Shown here piece after piece: positions 54,752 to 63,979 of a stretch of 64,000 bases of DNA. Below the pieces are notes generated by a model. That model worked only from the letters and a program-made list of their open reading frames with translations, was not told where the DNA came from and did no database searches. The stretch spans positions 1 to 64,000 of the forward strand of contig CAIOHR010000342.1 in the NCBI GenBank assembly GCA_903858115.1, written 5' to 3'. Each line of letters begins with the position of its first letter. The first letter of the stretch is position 1. This DNA is from an uncultured Pirellula sp. (GTDB lineage: Bacteria > Planctomycetota > Planctomycetia > Pirellulales > Pirellulaceae). Both the position numbers and the translations under genes were made by a program.

Positions 54752-55882
54752 ATGTCAAAATCAGTTCGTGCGAGAATGGGCTTTACGCTGGTAGAGCTCT
54801 TGGTGGTGATTGCGATCATTGGAATCTTAGTCGGACTCTTGCTACCCGCTGTTCAAGCTGCTCGCGAAGCAGCTCGACGCATTCAATGCGCCAATAACAT
54901 GAAACAGTTGGGGCTTGCATTGCACCTCTACCATGATGCTTTCAATCAATTTCCACACGGTCGTGGTGGCACTGGACATCCTGATGGTGGAGTGATTCGT
55001 CCTCTTGCGGATAACGTGAACCGCGCAAGTGGATTCATTGGGATGCTACCTTTTATCGAGCAGGGCGCGCTGTACGCTCAGATTTCATCGCCGCAAAGCT
55101 TCGGCACGTATAATTACAGTGCATTTGGCCCTCGACCGTTTGGCAGGAACTCTGGTGCTGGGGCAGGCGAAAAGGATTACCTTCCGTTCATGCAAGACAT
55201 TACTGTCTTTAAGTGTCCTTCGTCCCAAGAGATCACAACCAACAAGATGGGTGGTCGGACCAATTATGCTTTTTGTTGGGGCGATAACAACCGCCGCATT
55301 ACAGGATCGGAAACTGTTTCCGCTCGGGTAAGCGTTCGAGTCGATGTTCGGGGACTATTCGGTTTTCAAAACAACAGAAGGATTCGAGATGTGACCGATG
55401 GAACATCAAATACTATCGCGTTTGGGGAAATTGCAACGTCGGACGATCCGAATTCAGTTCGTGGTGGCGTAGCTTTGTCACGCGGTACCGATCCTGCATA
55501 CAACCTAAATCCGACTTGCCTGTTGGAAAAGAATCTGACAAATCCGAACCTATTGACTGCTGGTACAAACGTGAATCTTCGCGGAAATGGCTGGGCCAAT
55601 GGAGTTACAGCGTATACAGGTATGGCCACCATTTTGCCTCCGAATTCTCCACACTGCTTGCAGAGCAGCAATGACCACTCGGATGGCCAAGCGCCTGCCA
55701 GCAGTTGGCACACCGGAGGTATTCAAGTAGGACTGGCAGACGGGTCGGTCCGTTTCATAAGTGCAACGGTTGATACGGGAAATCTATCGGCACGGGACGT
55801 GCGAACCGGCCCCAGTCCATTCGGTATTTGGGGTGCTCTGGGATCCATGCAGGGTGGAGAAGTCGCTTCGATTGAGTTTTGA
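54752..55882 (+). CDS. DUF1559 protein
   Basis: This is a 376-residue protein from ATG 54752. The leader RMGFTLVELLVVIAI gives a short prepilin-type signal with Glu at +5; QAAREAARR and NNMKQLGLALHLYHD follow. Typical C-terminal features are VTDGTSNTIAFGE, SWHTGGIQVGLADGSVRF and the final LGSMQGGEVASIEF. The family is planctomycete-specific and large, with unknown function. A lipoprotein gene of the small beta-sandwich type lies 46 bases downstream. Confidence 0.93.
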   Translation: MSKSVRARMGFTLVELLVVIAIIGILVGLLLPAVQAAREAARRIQCANNMKQLGLALHLYHDAFNQFPHGRGGTGHPDGGVIRPLADNVNRASGFIGMLPFIEQGALYAQISSPQSFGTYNYSAFGPRPFGRNSGAGAGEKDYLPFMQDITVFKCPSSQEITTNKMGGRTNYAFCWGDNNRRITGSETVSARVSVRVDVRGLFGFQNNRRIRDVTDGTSNTIAFGEIATSDDPNSVRGGVALSRGTDPAYNLNPTCLLEKNLTNPNLLTAGTNVNLRGNGWANGVTAYTGMATILPPNSPHCLQSSNDHSDGQAPASSWHTGGIQVGLADGSVRFISATVDTGNLSARDVRTGPSPFGIWGALGSMQGGEVASIEF

Positions 55883-55928
55883 AAAGCGAACGGAACAGAA
55901 ATCTTCGAATGGCAACTAAGGAACATTC

Positions 55929-56360
55929 ATGAACTATCAATGCATCCAGTATTTTTGGCTCTCGGTTACGGGATTGATGCTAGTCGCAACTGGATGCGGC
56001 AATGGGTCGGTCGATGGACGTCCAACTCCCGTCTCTGTTTCAGGAACCGTCTACTACAAGAAGCAGCCCAGCGTGGGAGCGAAGGTGATGTTCGCACCCC
56101 AAGGGCACCAGTATGCTGCAGTCGGACAAACAGATAGCGTTGGGCGTTTTCATTTGCAGACATTTGAACCTATGGATGGTGCCGTTCCCGGCGAGTTCAA
56201 GATAGCAGTCACAAAGTTCGAAGTCATTGACCTACCGAATGGCGGAATCAAGGAGAATTTTTTCTTGCCAGGGAAGTACCGAGACCCAAGCACGAGCGGT
56301 CTGACAGCCGTTGTACCAGCCGAGGGTACCAAGGATATCCGACTTGAGTTGGCCGATTAA
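55929..56360 (+). CDS. small lipoprotein with carboxypeptidase regulatory-like fold, DUF1559 partner
   Basis: This is a 143-residue lipoprotein with lipobox LVATGC near residue 22. VSVSGTVYYKKQPSVGAKVMF and GQTDSVGRFHLQTF are the two beta-hairpins characteristic of this planctomycete group; VPGEFKIAVTKF and DIRLELAD complete the domain. No catalytic motif. Good ribosome binding site AAGGAA. It follows the DUF1559 gene and precedes a phosphoesterase gene by 28 bases. Confidence 0.85.
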   Translation: MNYQCIQYFWLSVTGLMLVATGCGNGSVDGRPTPVSVSGTVYYKKQPSVGAKVMFAPQGHQYAAVGQTDSVGRFHLQTFEPMDGAVPGEFKIAVTKFEVIDLPNGGIKENFFLPGKYRDPSTSGLTAVVPAEGTKDIRLELAD

Positions 56361-56388
56361 GATTCCATTTTTCTGAGGGAAATCGAAG

Positions 56389-57450
56389 ATGTACACAATG
56401 CGAAGCCTCGCCGGGATCGTATGCGGATTGGCATTGATTCTGATTCCGCACAAATCGCTTGCGGAGGAAAAGCTGGGGCCTGCTCCAGATGGCTCATTCA
56501 GTATCGTGCTGATACCTGACACTCAAGCCTATAAAGGTGCAGGAACGAAATCCCAACCCGACAGTGTCGAGCAAATCACCAACAAAATTTTTGAAGCTCA
56601 CACAGATTGGATCGTATCCAACCTGGATCGACAAAAAATCGCGTTCGTAAGCCACGTGGGAGATATCGTCGACAAGAATGTTGACGAACAATGGAAAGTT
56701 GCTCAATCCTGCATGAACAAGCTGCACGGAAAAGTTCCCTACGGAATATCGGTTGGCAATCACGACATGACTTCCAACGGCGATGCATCTTTATTTCAAG
56801 CGTATTTCCCACAAAGCAGATTTGAGAAGTTTGAATGGTATGCCGGTTCCTTTGGAGGGTCTCCGATGGGCGAGCATATCTCAGGGAACAACGCGAACAG
56901 CTACCAACTCTTCTCTGCAGGTGGTATCGATTTCATCTTCTTGCATTTAGAATGTAATGCACCCGACGACGTGCTCCATTGGGCTAACGAACTACTGGTT
57001 CGCTATTCTAATCGCAAGGCCTTGATCACGAGCCACATGGGCTGGGGGCCTCGCGTCGCTCCAAAAGTTGCGGACGAGTTCATGACAGGCGAAAAAGGTA
57101 GGATGACTTGGCTCAAGATTCATGGAGCTCGTGGAAATACACCCCAACAAATGTGGGACAAATGCTATCGGCAACACGCAAATCTGGTCGCTGTTTTCTC
57201 TGGAGATCAGAGCCGAACACAAGCTTACAAAGCTGCAACGGTTGGCGACCATGGCAACATCGTTCATGAACTCTTGCAGGACTATGGCAGTGGCTGGCTA
57301 AGGATGTATCGTTTCTCACCTCTCCCCAATCGAGTTCGGGTCGAAGCGATCACCTTTGATCCGGTGACTGAAGCTTTATGCGACGGTGTAAAACTGGTGC
57401 CAGCACGGAACGAACACCAATTCGAGTTTGAATTTTCGCTCCAGAGATAA
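56389..57450 (+). CDS. exported metallophosphoesterase
   Basis: This is a 353-residue protein with a signal peptide of about 25 residues (ends KSLAEE). Calcineurin-type metal motifs are VLIPDTQAY, SHVGDIVD, SVGNHDM and a later His in ITSHMGWG. It hydrolyses phosphomonoesters or diesters with two metal ions in the periplasm. It follows the DUF1559-lipoprotein pair by 28 bases, so a shared transcript is possible. Substrate unknown. Confidence 0.88.
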   Translation: MYTMRSLAGIVCGLALILIPHKSLAEEKLGPAPDGSFSIVLIPDTQAYKGAGTKSQPDSVEQITNKIFEAHTDWIVSNLDRQKIAFVSHVGDIVDKNVDEQWKVAQSCMNKLHGKVPYGISVGNHDMTSNGDASLFQAYFPQSRFEKFEWYAGSFGGSPMGEHISGNNANSYQLFSAGGIDFIFLHLECNAPDDVLHWANELLVRYSNRKALITSHMGWGPRVAPKVADEFMTGEKGRMTWLKIHGARGNTPQQMWDKCYRQHANLVAVFSGDQSRTQAYKAATVGDHGNIVHELLQDYGSGWLRMYRFSPLPNRVRVEAITFDPVTEALCDGVKLVPARNEHQFEFEFSLQR

Positions 57451-57479
57451 CTGCTGTCGAACCACAAACATTCCGATTC

Positions 57480-57523
57480 ATTGCTCCGATTTAGCGAGAC
57501 AATTGCTCCGATTTGGCGAGACA
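57480..57523. repeat. 22-bp tandem repeat (2 copies)
   Basis: ATTGCTCCGATTTAGCGAGA plus CA is followed directly by a copy with one change (A to G at one position). It lies between the phosphoesterase stop and tdh. No function evident. Confidence 0.8.
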
Positions 57524-57736
57524 GTTTTTAGCAAGAAATTGGACTATGGATGGATGGTGCTTTTGCTATGCAATGTAGCCAAACTCTTGAACCGTCAGTC
57601 TGGGTAGGAATTTGGAAGATCGCATTTTGCCAATGAGAAATGGCTAGCGTTCCGAACCCGTTTTGTACTATCCTAGCTTCTGGCAATGGAACCATGAACG
57701 ACGAAGCATCATCGGATAACAGCGGAGCGGATGGGA

Positions 57737-58768
57737 ATGCAGGCATTGGTAAAGGCAAAACGAGGCGTTGGACTAGTACTTCAAGAGGTTCCCAAGCCCA
57801 CGATCGGGATCAACGATTGCTTGATTCGCGTCTTCAAGACTGGAATCTGTGGAACCGATTTACATATCTACAATGATGACGCTTGGGCACAGAAGACCAT
57901 TCCGGTTCCCATGGTGGTTGGACATGAATTTGTCGGCGAGATCGTCGAGGTTGGTTCGAATGTCACCGACTTTTTCCCTGGTGAGATCGTTTCAGGCGAA
58001 GGCCATGTGGTTTGTGGCCGATGTCGAAATTGCTTGGCAGGTCGGCGCCATCTTTGCAAAGATACTTCAGGCGTCGGGGTCAATCGAACCGGTGCTTTCG
58101 CCGAGTATATCTCGCTTCCCATGACCAATATCTGGCACCATCGCCAAGATATCGACCATGACATCGCCTCGATTTTTGACCCGCTCGGAAACGCAGTCCA
58201 TACAGCACTCAATTTTGATTGCCATCTGGAAGATGTTTTGATCACCGGAGCGGGGCCGATTGGTTTGATGGCCACGGCAGTGGTCCGCCATGCGGGTGCT
58301 CGCCACATCGTCGTTTCGGACTTGAACCCTTATCGATTGGATTTGGCCAGGAAAATGGGTGCCACGCTAGCCATCGATCCACGCGAAGTGAGTGTCGCGG
58401 CCGCCCAAAAAGAACTGGGAATGAAAGAAGGCTTCGATGTTGGGCTCGAAATGTCTGGTTCGCCAGCAGCCCTGCGATCGATGCTAGAGAATATGTGTCA
58501 CGGCGGAAAAATTGCCATGCTCGGGATTCCATCCGAACCTATCGCGATCGATTGGAATCTAGTTGTTTTTAACATGCTGACCATTCGCGGGATCTACGGG
58601 CGTGAAATGTACGAAACCTGGTACAAAATGAGCGTTCTCTTGGAAAGTGGGTTGGATATTTCGCAGGTCATCACGCACCGATTCGATTTCCGGGATTTTG
58701 AAAAAGGATTCGATGCCATGAATTCGGGGATGTGCGGGAAAGTCGTTTTGGATTGGACAACCGCTTAG
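57737..58768 (+). CDS. tdh: L-threonine 3-dehydrogenase
   Basis: This is a 343-residue zinc alcohol dehydrogenase. With ATG 57737 (GGAG 9 bases before) the catalytic-zinc Cys falls at residue 38, as in Escherichia coli Tdh; another ATG lies two codons upstream. Motifs: GICGTDLHIY, GHEFVGEIVEVG, the structural-zinc CGRCRNCLAGRRHLC, GAGPIGLMA, and GIYGREMYETW near the C-terminus, characteristic of Tdh. It oxidises threonine to 2-amino-3-ketobutyrate with NAD+. The usual partner kbl is not next to it. Confidence 0.9.
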   Translation: MQALVKAKRGVGLVLQEVPKPTIGINDCLIRVFKTGICGTDLHIYNDDAWAQKTIPVPMVVGHEFVGEIVEVGSNVTDFFPGEIVSGEGHVVCGRCRNCLAGRRHLCKDTSGVGVNRTGAFAEYISLPMTNIWHHRQDIDHDIASIFDPLGNAVHTALNFDCHLEDVLITGAGPIGLMATAVVRHAGARHIVVSDLNPYRLDLARKMGATLAIDPREVSVAAAQKELGMKEGFDVGLEMSGSPAALRSMLENMCHGGKIAMLGIPSEPIAIDWNLVVFNMLTIRGIYGREMYETWYKMSVLLESGLDISQVITHRFDFRDFEKGFDAMNSGMCGKVVLDWTTA

Positions 58769-58899
58769 CAATCCACGTTGTCCTTGATTTGAGAATCCCC
58801 CAATTCAAACCTGCGCAAACCAGCGATTTATGGAATTCGCAAGCTGGGATACAATTCCACCCCGCTCTGACGTTCATTTGATGGAAAGTACTTTGGCTC

Positions 58900-60972
58900 A
58901 TGACGCTCCCTAACCTATTAGTTACAGCAGCTTTGCCCTACGCGAATGGCCACATACACCTAGGCCATCTCGTTGAATACATTCAAACCGATATATGGGT
59001 TCGCTTTCAACGCCTCATGGGTCGGCGATGCATCTTCATTTGCGCCGACGATACGCATGGAACCGCGATCATGATCCGCGCTAGGCAAGAGGGGCGATCC
59101 GAAGTCGAAGTCATCGCCGATATGCAATCAGCCCACGAACGGGACTTCGCGGGCTTTGGTATCTCCTTTGATCATTACGGTAGTACGAATTCGCCCGAGA
59201 ACCTCGAGCTCTGTTCTCAAATTTGGAGTTCACTTCGCCAAGCAGGATTGGTCGTCGAAGATGATGTCGAACAACTCTTCGACCCAGTTGCGGGTACGTT
59301 CTTGGCCGATCGTTTCGTCAAGGGAACTTGCCCGTCCTGCAAGACAGTCGATCAATACGGCGACAACTGCAGCAAGTGCGGTGCCACCTACTCCCCTACC
59401 GAGCTCATCAACCCCACGAGCACTCTCAGTGGCGCGACACCCGTAAAGAAGACGGCCAAGCATTTGTTTGTACGTCTGGAAGCCTTGCATGAATTCCTTG
59501 ATAGCTGGACGCAATCGGGTGAACACCTGCAATCGGAAATCGCTAACTATCTCAAAGGGCATTTCCTTGGCAATCCGCTGCGTGATTGGGATGTTTCGCG
59601 GCCTGCGCCCTACTTCGGTTTTGAGATTCCAGACAGTCCAGGAAACTATTGGTATGTTTGGTTTGATGCACCCATCGGCTATATCGCTTCCACTTGGCAA
59701 TGGTGCAAAAAGAATCAGGAATCACTTTCGGATTGGTGGCAAAGCGACAATACTGAGATCCACCACTTTATCGGAAAAGACATCACGTATTTTCATACGT
59801 TGTTTTGGCCAGGTGTTCTCAAGTCGGCTGGCTTTTCACTTCCCAAGTTTGTGCATATCCACGGGTTCCTTACCGTCGATGGCGAGAAAATGGCAAAGTC
59901 CAAGGGGACGCAAGTTCAAGCAGCAACCTATCTGAAGCATTTGGATCCTCAATTCCTTCGCTACTTCTATGCATCTAAGCTCGGCCCGCGGCTCGACGAC
60001 ATCGATTTGAATTTGACCGAGTTCGCCAACAAAGTGAACTCCGATCTTGTCGGTAAGGTTGTGAACTTAGCAAGTCGAACGGCGCGATTCATCGAAACGG
60101 TAGGGCTGGCGCCGGAGTACCCTCACGACGGTGGATTGTTTGCATCCGCAGCGGCTGCAGGCGATAAGATTGCGCAAGCGTACGAGCAACTTGATTATTC
60201 CCGAGCGATGCGAATGATCATGGAGATTGCAGATCAAGCCAATGCATTCGTTGAAAACACTGCACCTTGGACATTGAAGAAAGATCCGACCCAACAAGTC
60301 CGATTGCAAGAAGTATGCACGATCGTTCTCAACCTGTTCCGACAGTTGTGTGTTTACTTAGCACCTGTGTTGCCAAAGTTAGCGGATCAATGCGGACAGT
60401 TGTTGCAATCTCCAATTCAACATTGGAACGATAGCCAAACTCCGCTCGTGAACTCGCCTATTTCGAAATTCGAACACTTACTACAACGCCTACTCCCAGA
60501 GAAAGTCCAAGCCATGATTGACGAAAGCAAAGTGGAATCCACACCTGTCGAATCTGCCACACCTGCAAGCACAACAACAGATGCGGCACCGGTTGATGCT
60601 CCACAAGATTCCGGGGATGCACTGGCCGCTGAGCCGATGGCTCCTGTATGCACCATCGATGACTTCACCAAGGTCGATTTGCGAGTAGCGCGAATTGTCA
60701 AAGCCGAGGAAGTACCCGAAGCCAAAAAACTCGTGAAGCTCACAGTGAGTCTTGGAGGCGACAACATTAGAACCGTGTTCGCTGGCATCAAAGCGGCATA
60801 CACGCTCCAGCAACTCGAAGGTCGATTGGTAGTCATCGTTGCGAACTTGCAACCACGCCAAATGAAGTTCGGATTAAGCGAGGGAATGGTAACTGCAGCG
60901 GGCCCAGGCGGTACCGAAGTCTTCTTGCTCGGCGTCGACAGCGGCGCCGTTCCAGGACAAAGGGTTCATTAA
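58900..60972 (+). CDS. metG: methionyl-tRNA synthetase
   Basis: This is a 690-residue class I synthetase. The HIGH motif is in ANGHIHLGHLVEY; the KMSKS motif is EKMAKSKGTQV; the zinc knuckle reads CPSCKTVDQYGDNCSKCGA. The anticodon-binding helices follow, and residues about 580-690 form the tRNA-binding OB domain (DDFTKVDLRVARIVKAEEV). A flexible Ala/Ser/Thr/Pro linker separates them (VESATPASTTTDAAPV). It charges tRNA-Met. Start ATG 58900 has normal spacing to the catalytic domain. Confidence 0.96.
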   Translation: MTLPNLLVTAALPYANGHIHLGHLVEYIQTDIWVRFQRLMGRRCIFICADDTHGTAIMIRARQEGRSEVEVIADMQSAHERDFAGFGISFDHYGSTNSPENLELCSQIWSSLRQAGLVVEDDVEQLFDPVAGTFLADRFVKGTCPSCKTVDQYGDNCSKCGATYSPTELINPTSTLSGATPVKKTAKHLFVRLEALHEFLDSWTQSGEHLQSEIANYLKGHFLGNPLRDWDVSRPAPYFGFEIPDSPGNYWYVWFDAPIGYIASTWQWCKKNQESLSDWWQSDNTEIHHFIGKDITYFHTLFWPGVLKSAGFSLPKFVHIHGFLTVDGEKMAKSKGTQVQAATYLKHLDPQFLRYFYASKLGPRLDDIDLNLTEFANKVNSDLVGKVVNLASRTARFIETVGLAPEYPHDGGLFASAAAAGDKIAQAYEQLDYSRAMRMIMEIADQANAFVENTAPWTLKKDPTQQVRLQEVCTIVLNLFRQLCVYLAPVLPKLADQCGQLLQSPIQHWNDSQTPLVNSPISKFEHLLQRLLPEKVQAMIDESKVESTPVESATPASTTTDAAPVDAPQDSGDALAAEPMAPVCTIDDFTKVDLRVARIVKAEEVPEAKKLVKLTVSLGGDNIRTVFAGIKAAYTLQQLEGRLVVIVANLQPRQMKFGLSEGMVTAAGPGGTEVFLLGVDSGAVPGQRVH

Positions 60973-61115
60973 GGGTTCTCGCCGCCAAAATTGACTTTGA
61001 GAAAAATTCAACCGAGCGTTCATCTGGCTCACAAAGCGTCTTTAAGTCGCGTTATACTGATTTTGCGGAAAATGAATTTCTTTTTCGCCGCATCATTCTT
61101 TCAGGGAGCCATCTT

Positions 61116-62186
61116 ATGTTGTTTCGTGTTGTTCGTCCGGAACGAAAGCCAGGTTTCACTCTTGTTGAGCTTTTGGTTGTTATCGCGATCATTGGGATCC
61201 TGGTTGGGTTGTTGTTGCCAGCAGTTCAAGCAGCCAGGGAAGCTGCTCGACGTATGCAATGCAGCAATAATCTCAAGCAAATTTCTCTCGCGCTATTGAA
61301 TCACGAATCCGCCCGGAAAGCGTTTCCAAACGGTGACATCATCTTGTCATGGCCGCTCGCCAATGGTGTCCCTAATCCGACCGGGACCAGCCGAGGCGCC
61401 AGTTGGTTCTTGCAAATCCTCCCGTACATCGAGTCGGGGAACATATTGACGGCAGGGACGCCGAGCGCTTCGGGGCCTCAGACATTTGATTTCAATCCCC
61501 AACCAGCAGGTACTTGGTCGTATTCCTATTTCGACCAAATGAGAACGGACAACAACATAGGACGTGGAATGGCCATCAAGATTCCTTTTGCGAGATGCCC
61601 GTCGGCACAAAGTCCTGATTGGGCGCGAGATTACTTCGGTGTTCAGGGGGCCAAGGATCGATTTTGGCCGAATCGAATCAACCGTGGTGATCTTCACAAT
61701 GATGGAGTTCTCGGCACTCACCGTGCTCGCTCCATGGGCGAGTTGTCCGATGGCACGTCGAGTACTCTTGTCGTTGGCGAGAACTTCATCGCGATCGTAA
61801 CGGGAGGCCTTGCTAACAGTACCGGCAACAACATCACCACACATAACAATACACCTTCAGCCCCAGAGGGATACGCTCCTTGGTGGTGGGGCGGTGGCGG
61901 CGGACAATTCCGGGAGTATCCTGGCCTTTGCGTGAATCCCACACGACACGTTCTTACATTGAATTCCCCTATCAATGACCCCACCTATTTCCTTGGCGGG
62001 CCGAACCATAATGTACTGACAGGCCCTAAGGGAGCACATAGCCATCCATTCTCAAGTCGACATACTGGAGGTGCACAATTTGCCTTCGGTGACGGTCACG
62101 TTTCATTCATCAGCCAGTCGATCGATATTTTATTGTACCGAAACCTCGGTTCAATGAATGGTGGTGAAGTAGCCAACGTAGAATAG
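61116..62186 (+). CDS. DUF1559 protein
   Basis: This is a 356-residue protein. It starts MLFRVVRPERKPGFTLVELL: a short leader, Gly/Phe cleavage site, Glu at +5 and hydrophobic helix; QAAREAARR and SNNLKQISLALLNHES follow. Later motifs are LSDGTSSTLVVGE, HTGGAQFAFGDGHVSF and LGSMNGGEVANVE at the C-terminus. It has a good ribosome binding site (AGGGAG). A lipoprotein gene follows 55 bases on. Confidence 0.93.
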   Translation: MLFRVVRPERKPGFTLVELLVVIAIIGILVGLLLPAVQAAREAARRMQCSNNLKQISLALLNHESARKAFPNGDIILSWPLANGVPNPTGTSRGASWFLQILPYIESGNILTAGTPSASGPQTFDFNPQPAGTWSYSYFDQMRTDNNIGRGMAIKIPFARCPSAQSPDWARDYFGVQGAKDRFWPNRINRGDLHNDGVLGTHRARSMGELSDGTSSTLVVGENFIAIVTGGLANSTGNNITTHNNTPSAPEGYAPWWWGGGGGQFREYPGLCVNPTRHVLTLNSPINDPTYFLGGPNHNVLTGPKGAHSHPFSSRHTGGAQFAFGDGHVSFISQSIDILLYRNLGSMNGGEVANVE

Positions 62187-62241
62187 TTGCTATTCCAAAT
62201 TGTCTCTCACCAAACAAGCCCTCTCTACACGCGAACATCTC

Positions 62242-62730
62242 ATGAAAACAAAACGGATCCTTTCTCTCATGGTGACCATGTGCTTTGCTGCCGGTTGTGG
62301 ACAACCCATGCAAAAGGCTGGTGGAAAAGTGATGGTCGATGGAGTTCCGGTAAAGGATGGAGCTGTAACGTTTTATCCTTCGGCTGGGGGTAGAACCGCA
62401 TCGGCAAGCATTTTGCCCGACGGTACGTTTTCGTTGTCTTATGAGAAACTCAACGATGGATTGCCACCTGGTGAATACAAAGTGACAATTGTTGCCGACA
62501 TTTGGAAAGAAACGCCCGAGGCTAAGCGTCAGGCGGAAGCGATGAGGGCAGCTGCTGCTAAACAAGGGGCAATCGAGGACTCTAGTATCACTACGGGTGG
62601 CATGCTCATCCATGTGGTTCCTCCAGAATACAACACCATCGAAACTACTCCGCTTCGCGAAGAGGTTTCCCTGTCCCGCAAACCCTTGGAGTTCGTCTAC
62701 GATATTCCCTCCAAAGGAAAGAACCATTGA
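62242..62730 (+). CDS. small lipoprotein, DUF1559 partner
   Basis: This is a 162-residue lipoprotein from ATG 62242 with lipobox CFAAGC near residue 15. The repeat-type beta domain KVMVDGVPVKDGAVTFYPSA and DGTFSLSYEKLNDGLPPGEY is like those in the other two DUF1559-associated lipoproteins. A helical insertion, rich in Ala/Glu/Lys at about 85-110 (KETPEAKRQAEAMRAAAAK), is extra. The last part (VEPPEY-like segment VVPPEYNTIET) resembles others of this type. No catalytic residues seen. Confidence 0.83.
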   Translation: MKTKRILSLMVTMCFAAGCGQPMQKAGGKVMVDGVPVKDGAVTFYPSAGGRTASASILPDGTFSLSYEKLNDGLPPGEYKVTIVADIWKETPEAKRQAEAMRAAAAKQGAIEDSSITTGGMLIHVVPPEYNTIETTPLREEVSLSRKPLEFVYDIPSKGKNH

Positions 62731-62834
62731 AAGCTAATCCGCGTTGATGTTCCCAAACATAGTCAAACACGCCATCCTAAAGCGAGCTGCGATAGAAGGG
62801 GTCTGCCACCCCATCTCGAGGAGTAAACTTACAC

Positions 62835-62853
62835 TTCCGGTTACGTAACGGAA
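62835..62853. promoter_or_regulatory. short palindrome in spacer
   Basis: TTCCGGTTACGTAACGGAA reads as a near-perfect palindrome around TTACGTAA, with one extra G in the left arm. It is in the spacer between the convergent DUF1559-lipoprotein and DUF1571 genes, so a regulatory role for either promoter is unlikely. No T-run follows. Confidence 0.35.
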
Positions 62854-62927
62854 TGAACCGTCAAGCGTTGGCAACGGTTGTTTCCATCCACTGCTTGCCA
62901 AAATGAATCGCTTCGATAGGGTATGAC

Positions 62928-63785
62928 TTACCAGAATTTGTAAATTGGGTTCTTCGGGTCGAAGTCTGAATCGGTCAATCCAGCATTTGTTTTCACGTTC
63001 GAATAATAGTACTCTTCATCGAGGACGGGTTGACCATCGCTTGATGGCCATAACCAAGATACATAACGAATCGGCATTTTGTGTTCATCATCAAAGAACA
63101 ATTGCGCGCGATGGAAATCGAATTGCGGCTTTGCAACGGGATGGACTATTTCGATCGCTGTACATTTTCGAGTCCCGACCGCCACGTCCCGATAAAGATT
63201 GACTTCACAATCTCCGAGTTGACGCTCACGCATTCCCTTCTCCAGCATCTTCTCGATCAATTTCTTCATGCCGACCTCCGTTACTGGGTAGCGTTGCCCA
63301 CGCATGGCCATCGATCCGCTGGGGGCTAAATTCACTGTAAGGACATTCTTCAAACCACCCTCGTGGGCGACCATGTTGCCATTGTTCTGACCCTCGACCC
63401 AGATGACTTCGCGGCCTTTGACTCCGTCTGGCTTGAGAAAATTCATATACACGGACATCGGAACCGTCTTTCTGCCAGCCTCTTCGCGTCGATGTCGGAT
63501 TTTCACCGAGATGTGCTGCGACTCGCTCAATACTCCGTTCTCACGACATCGTTTTGTCAGAATCGCGGTGTAGTCATGAATGTTTTCGTTCGAATAGGCC
63601 AAGCAAGCCTGTGCGTAATTCAACGCCCACTCAAGATTCTGATTGCGACTTGGAGAAATAACATTCGATTCCGGGGTCGATGTGGATACTGGCACGGATG
63701 TCTGTGCAGATGATCGCGGCTCCAGAAGAATCAACGCCATCGCTGTCCAAGCAACCGAGGCTATTTTGTAACGGCGACTCACCAT
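62928..63785 (-). CDS. DUF1571 protein, exported
   Basis: This is a 285-residue protein from ATG 63785; the open frame continues 63 codons upstream without signal features. A signal peptide covers about residues 1-27 (VSRRYKIASVAWTAMALILL). DUF1571 motifs are HDYTAILTKRCRENG, YMNFLKPDGVKGREVIWVEG, YPVTEVGMKKLIEKM and the final SYLWPS-like RYVSWLWPSSDG. The function is unknown; the fold is likely LolA/B-like. The start overlaps the stop of the small membrane-protein gene by 7 bases, which points to translational coupling. Confidence 0.85.
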   Translation of the reverse strand: MVSRRYKIASVAWTAMALILLEPRSSAQTSVPVSTSTPESNVISPSRNQNLEWALNYAQACLAYSNENIHDYTAILTKRCRENGVLSESQHISVKIRHRREEAGRKTVPMSVYMNFLKPDGVKGREVIWVEGQNNGNMVAHEGGLKNVLTVNLAPSGSMAMRGQRYPVTEVGMKKLIEKMLEKGMRERQLGDCEVNLYRDVAVGTRKCTAIEIVHPVAKPQFDFHRAQLFFDDEHKMPIRYVSWLWPSSDGQPVLDEEYYYSNVKTNAGLTDSDFDPKNPIYKFW

Positions 63786-63979
63786 ATCGGTACCGTCCCT
63801 AGTTGAATATCGCGAATTGATTCGAAGCGGATTGCTTCCATTTTTCCTACGGATGGTACAAATTCCAATTCTCGGCGGAAAGAGAGACTTACCGCTACAC
63901 TGCATAGAAGCAGAACTAGGAATGCAGCGATAGCATTCGCCAAGGAAAGAAGGACACTTCTCGTTGAATACCACCGCAT
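63779..63979 (-). CDS. small membrane protein coupled to the DUF1571 gene
   Basis: This is a 66-residue protein starting at ATG 63979, preceded by GGAGG about 11 bases upstream. One hydrophobic helix (LANAIAAFLVLLLCSVAVSL) at about 12-32 suggests a single-pass inner-membrane protein with a short periplasmic tail. Its stop overlaps the DUF1571 start by 7 bases. It is small and lacks family evidence; the gene may be longer if its start lies outside the window. A spurious frame is possible. Confidence 0.5.
   Translation of the reverse strand: MRWYSTRSVLLSLANAIAAFLVLLLCSVAVSLSFRRELEFVPSVGKMEAIRFESIRDIQLGTVPIW

Noticed and set aside
58769..58899. Riboswitch or T-box leader before metG
   Set aside because: No conserved T-box or SAM-type motif and too short a leader; nothing beyond a weak TACAAT-like string.
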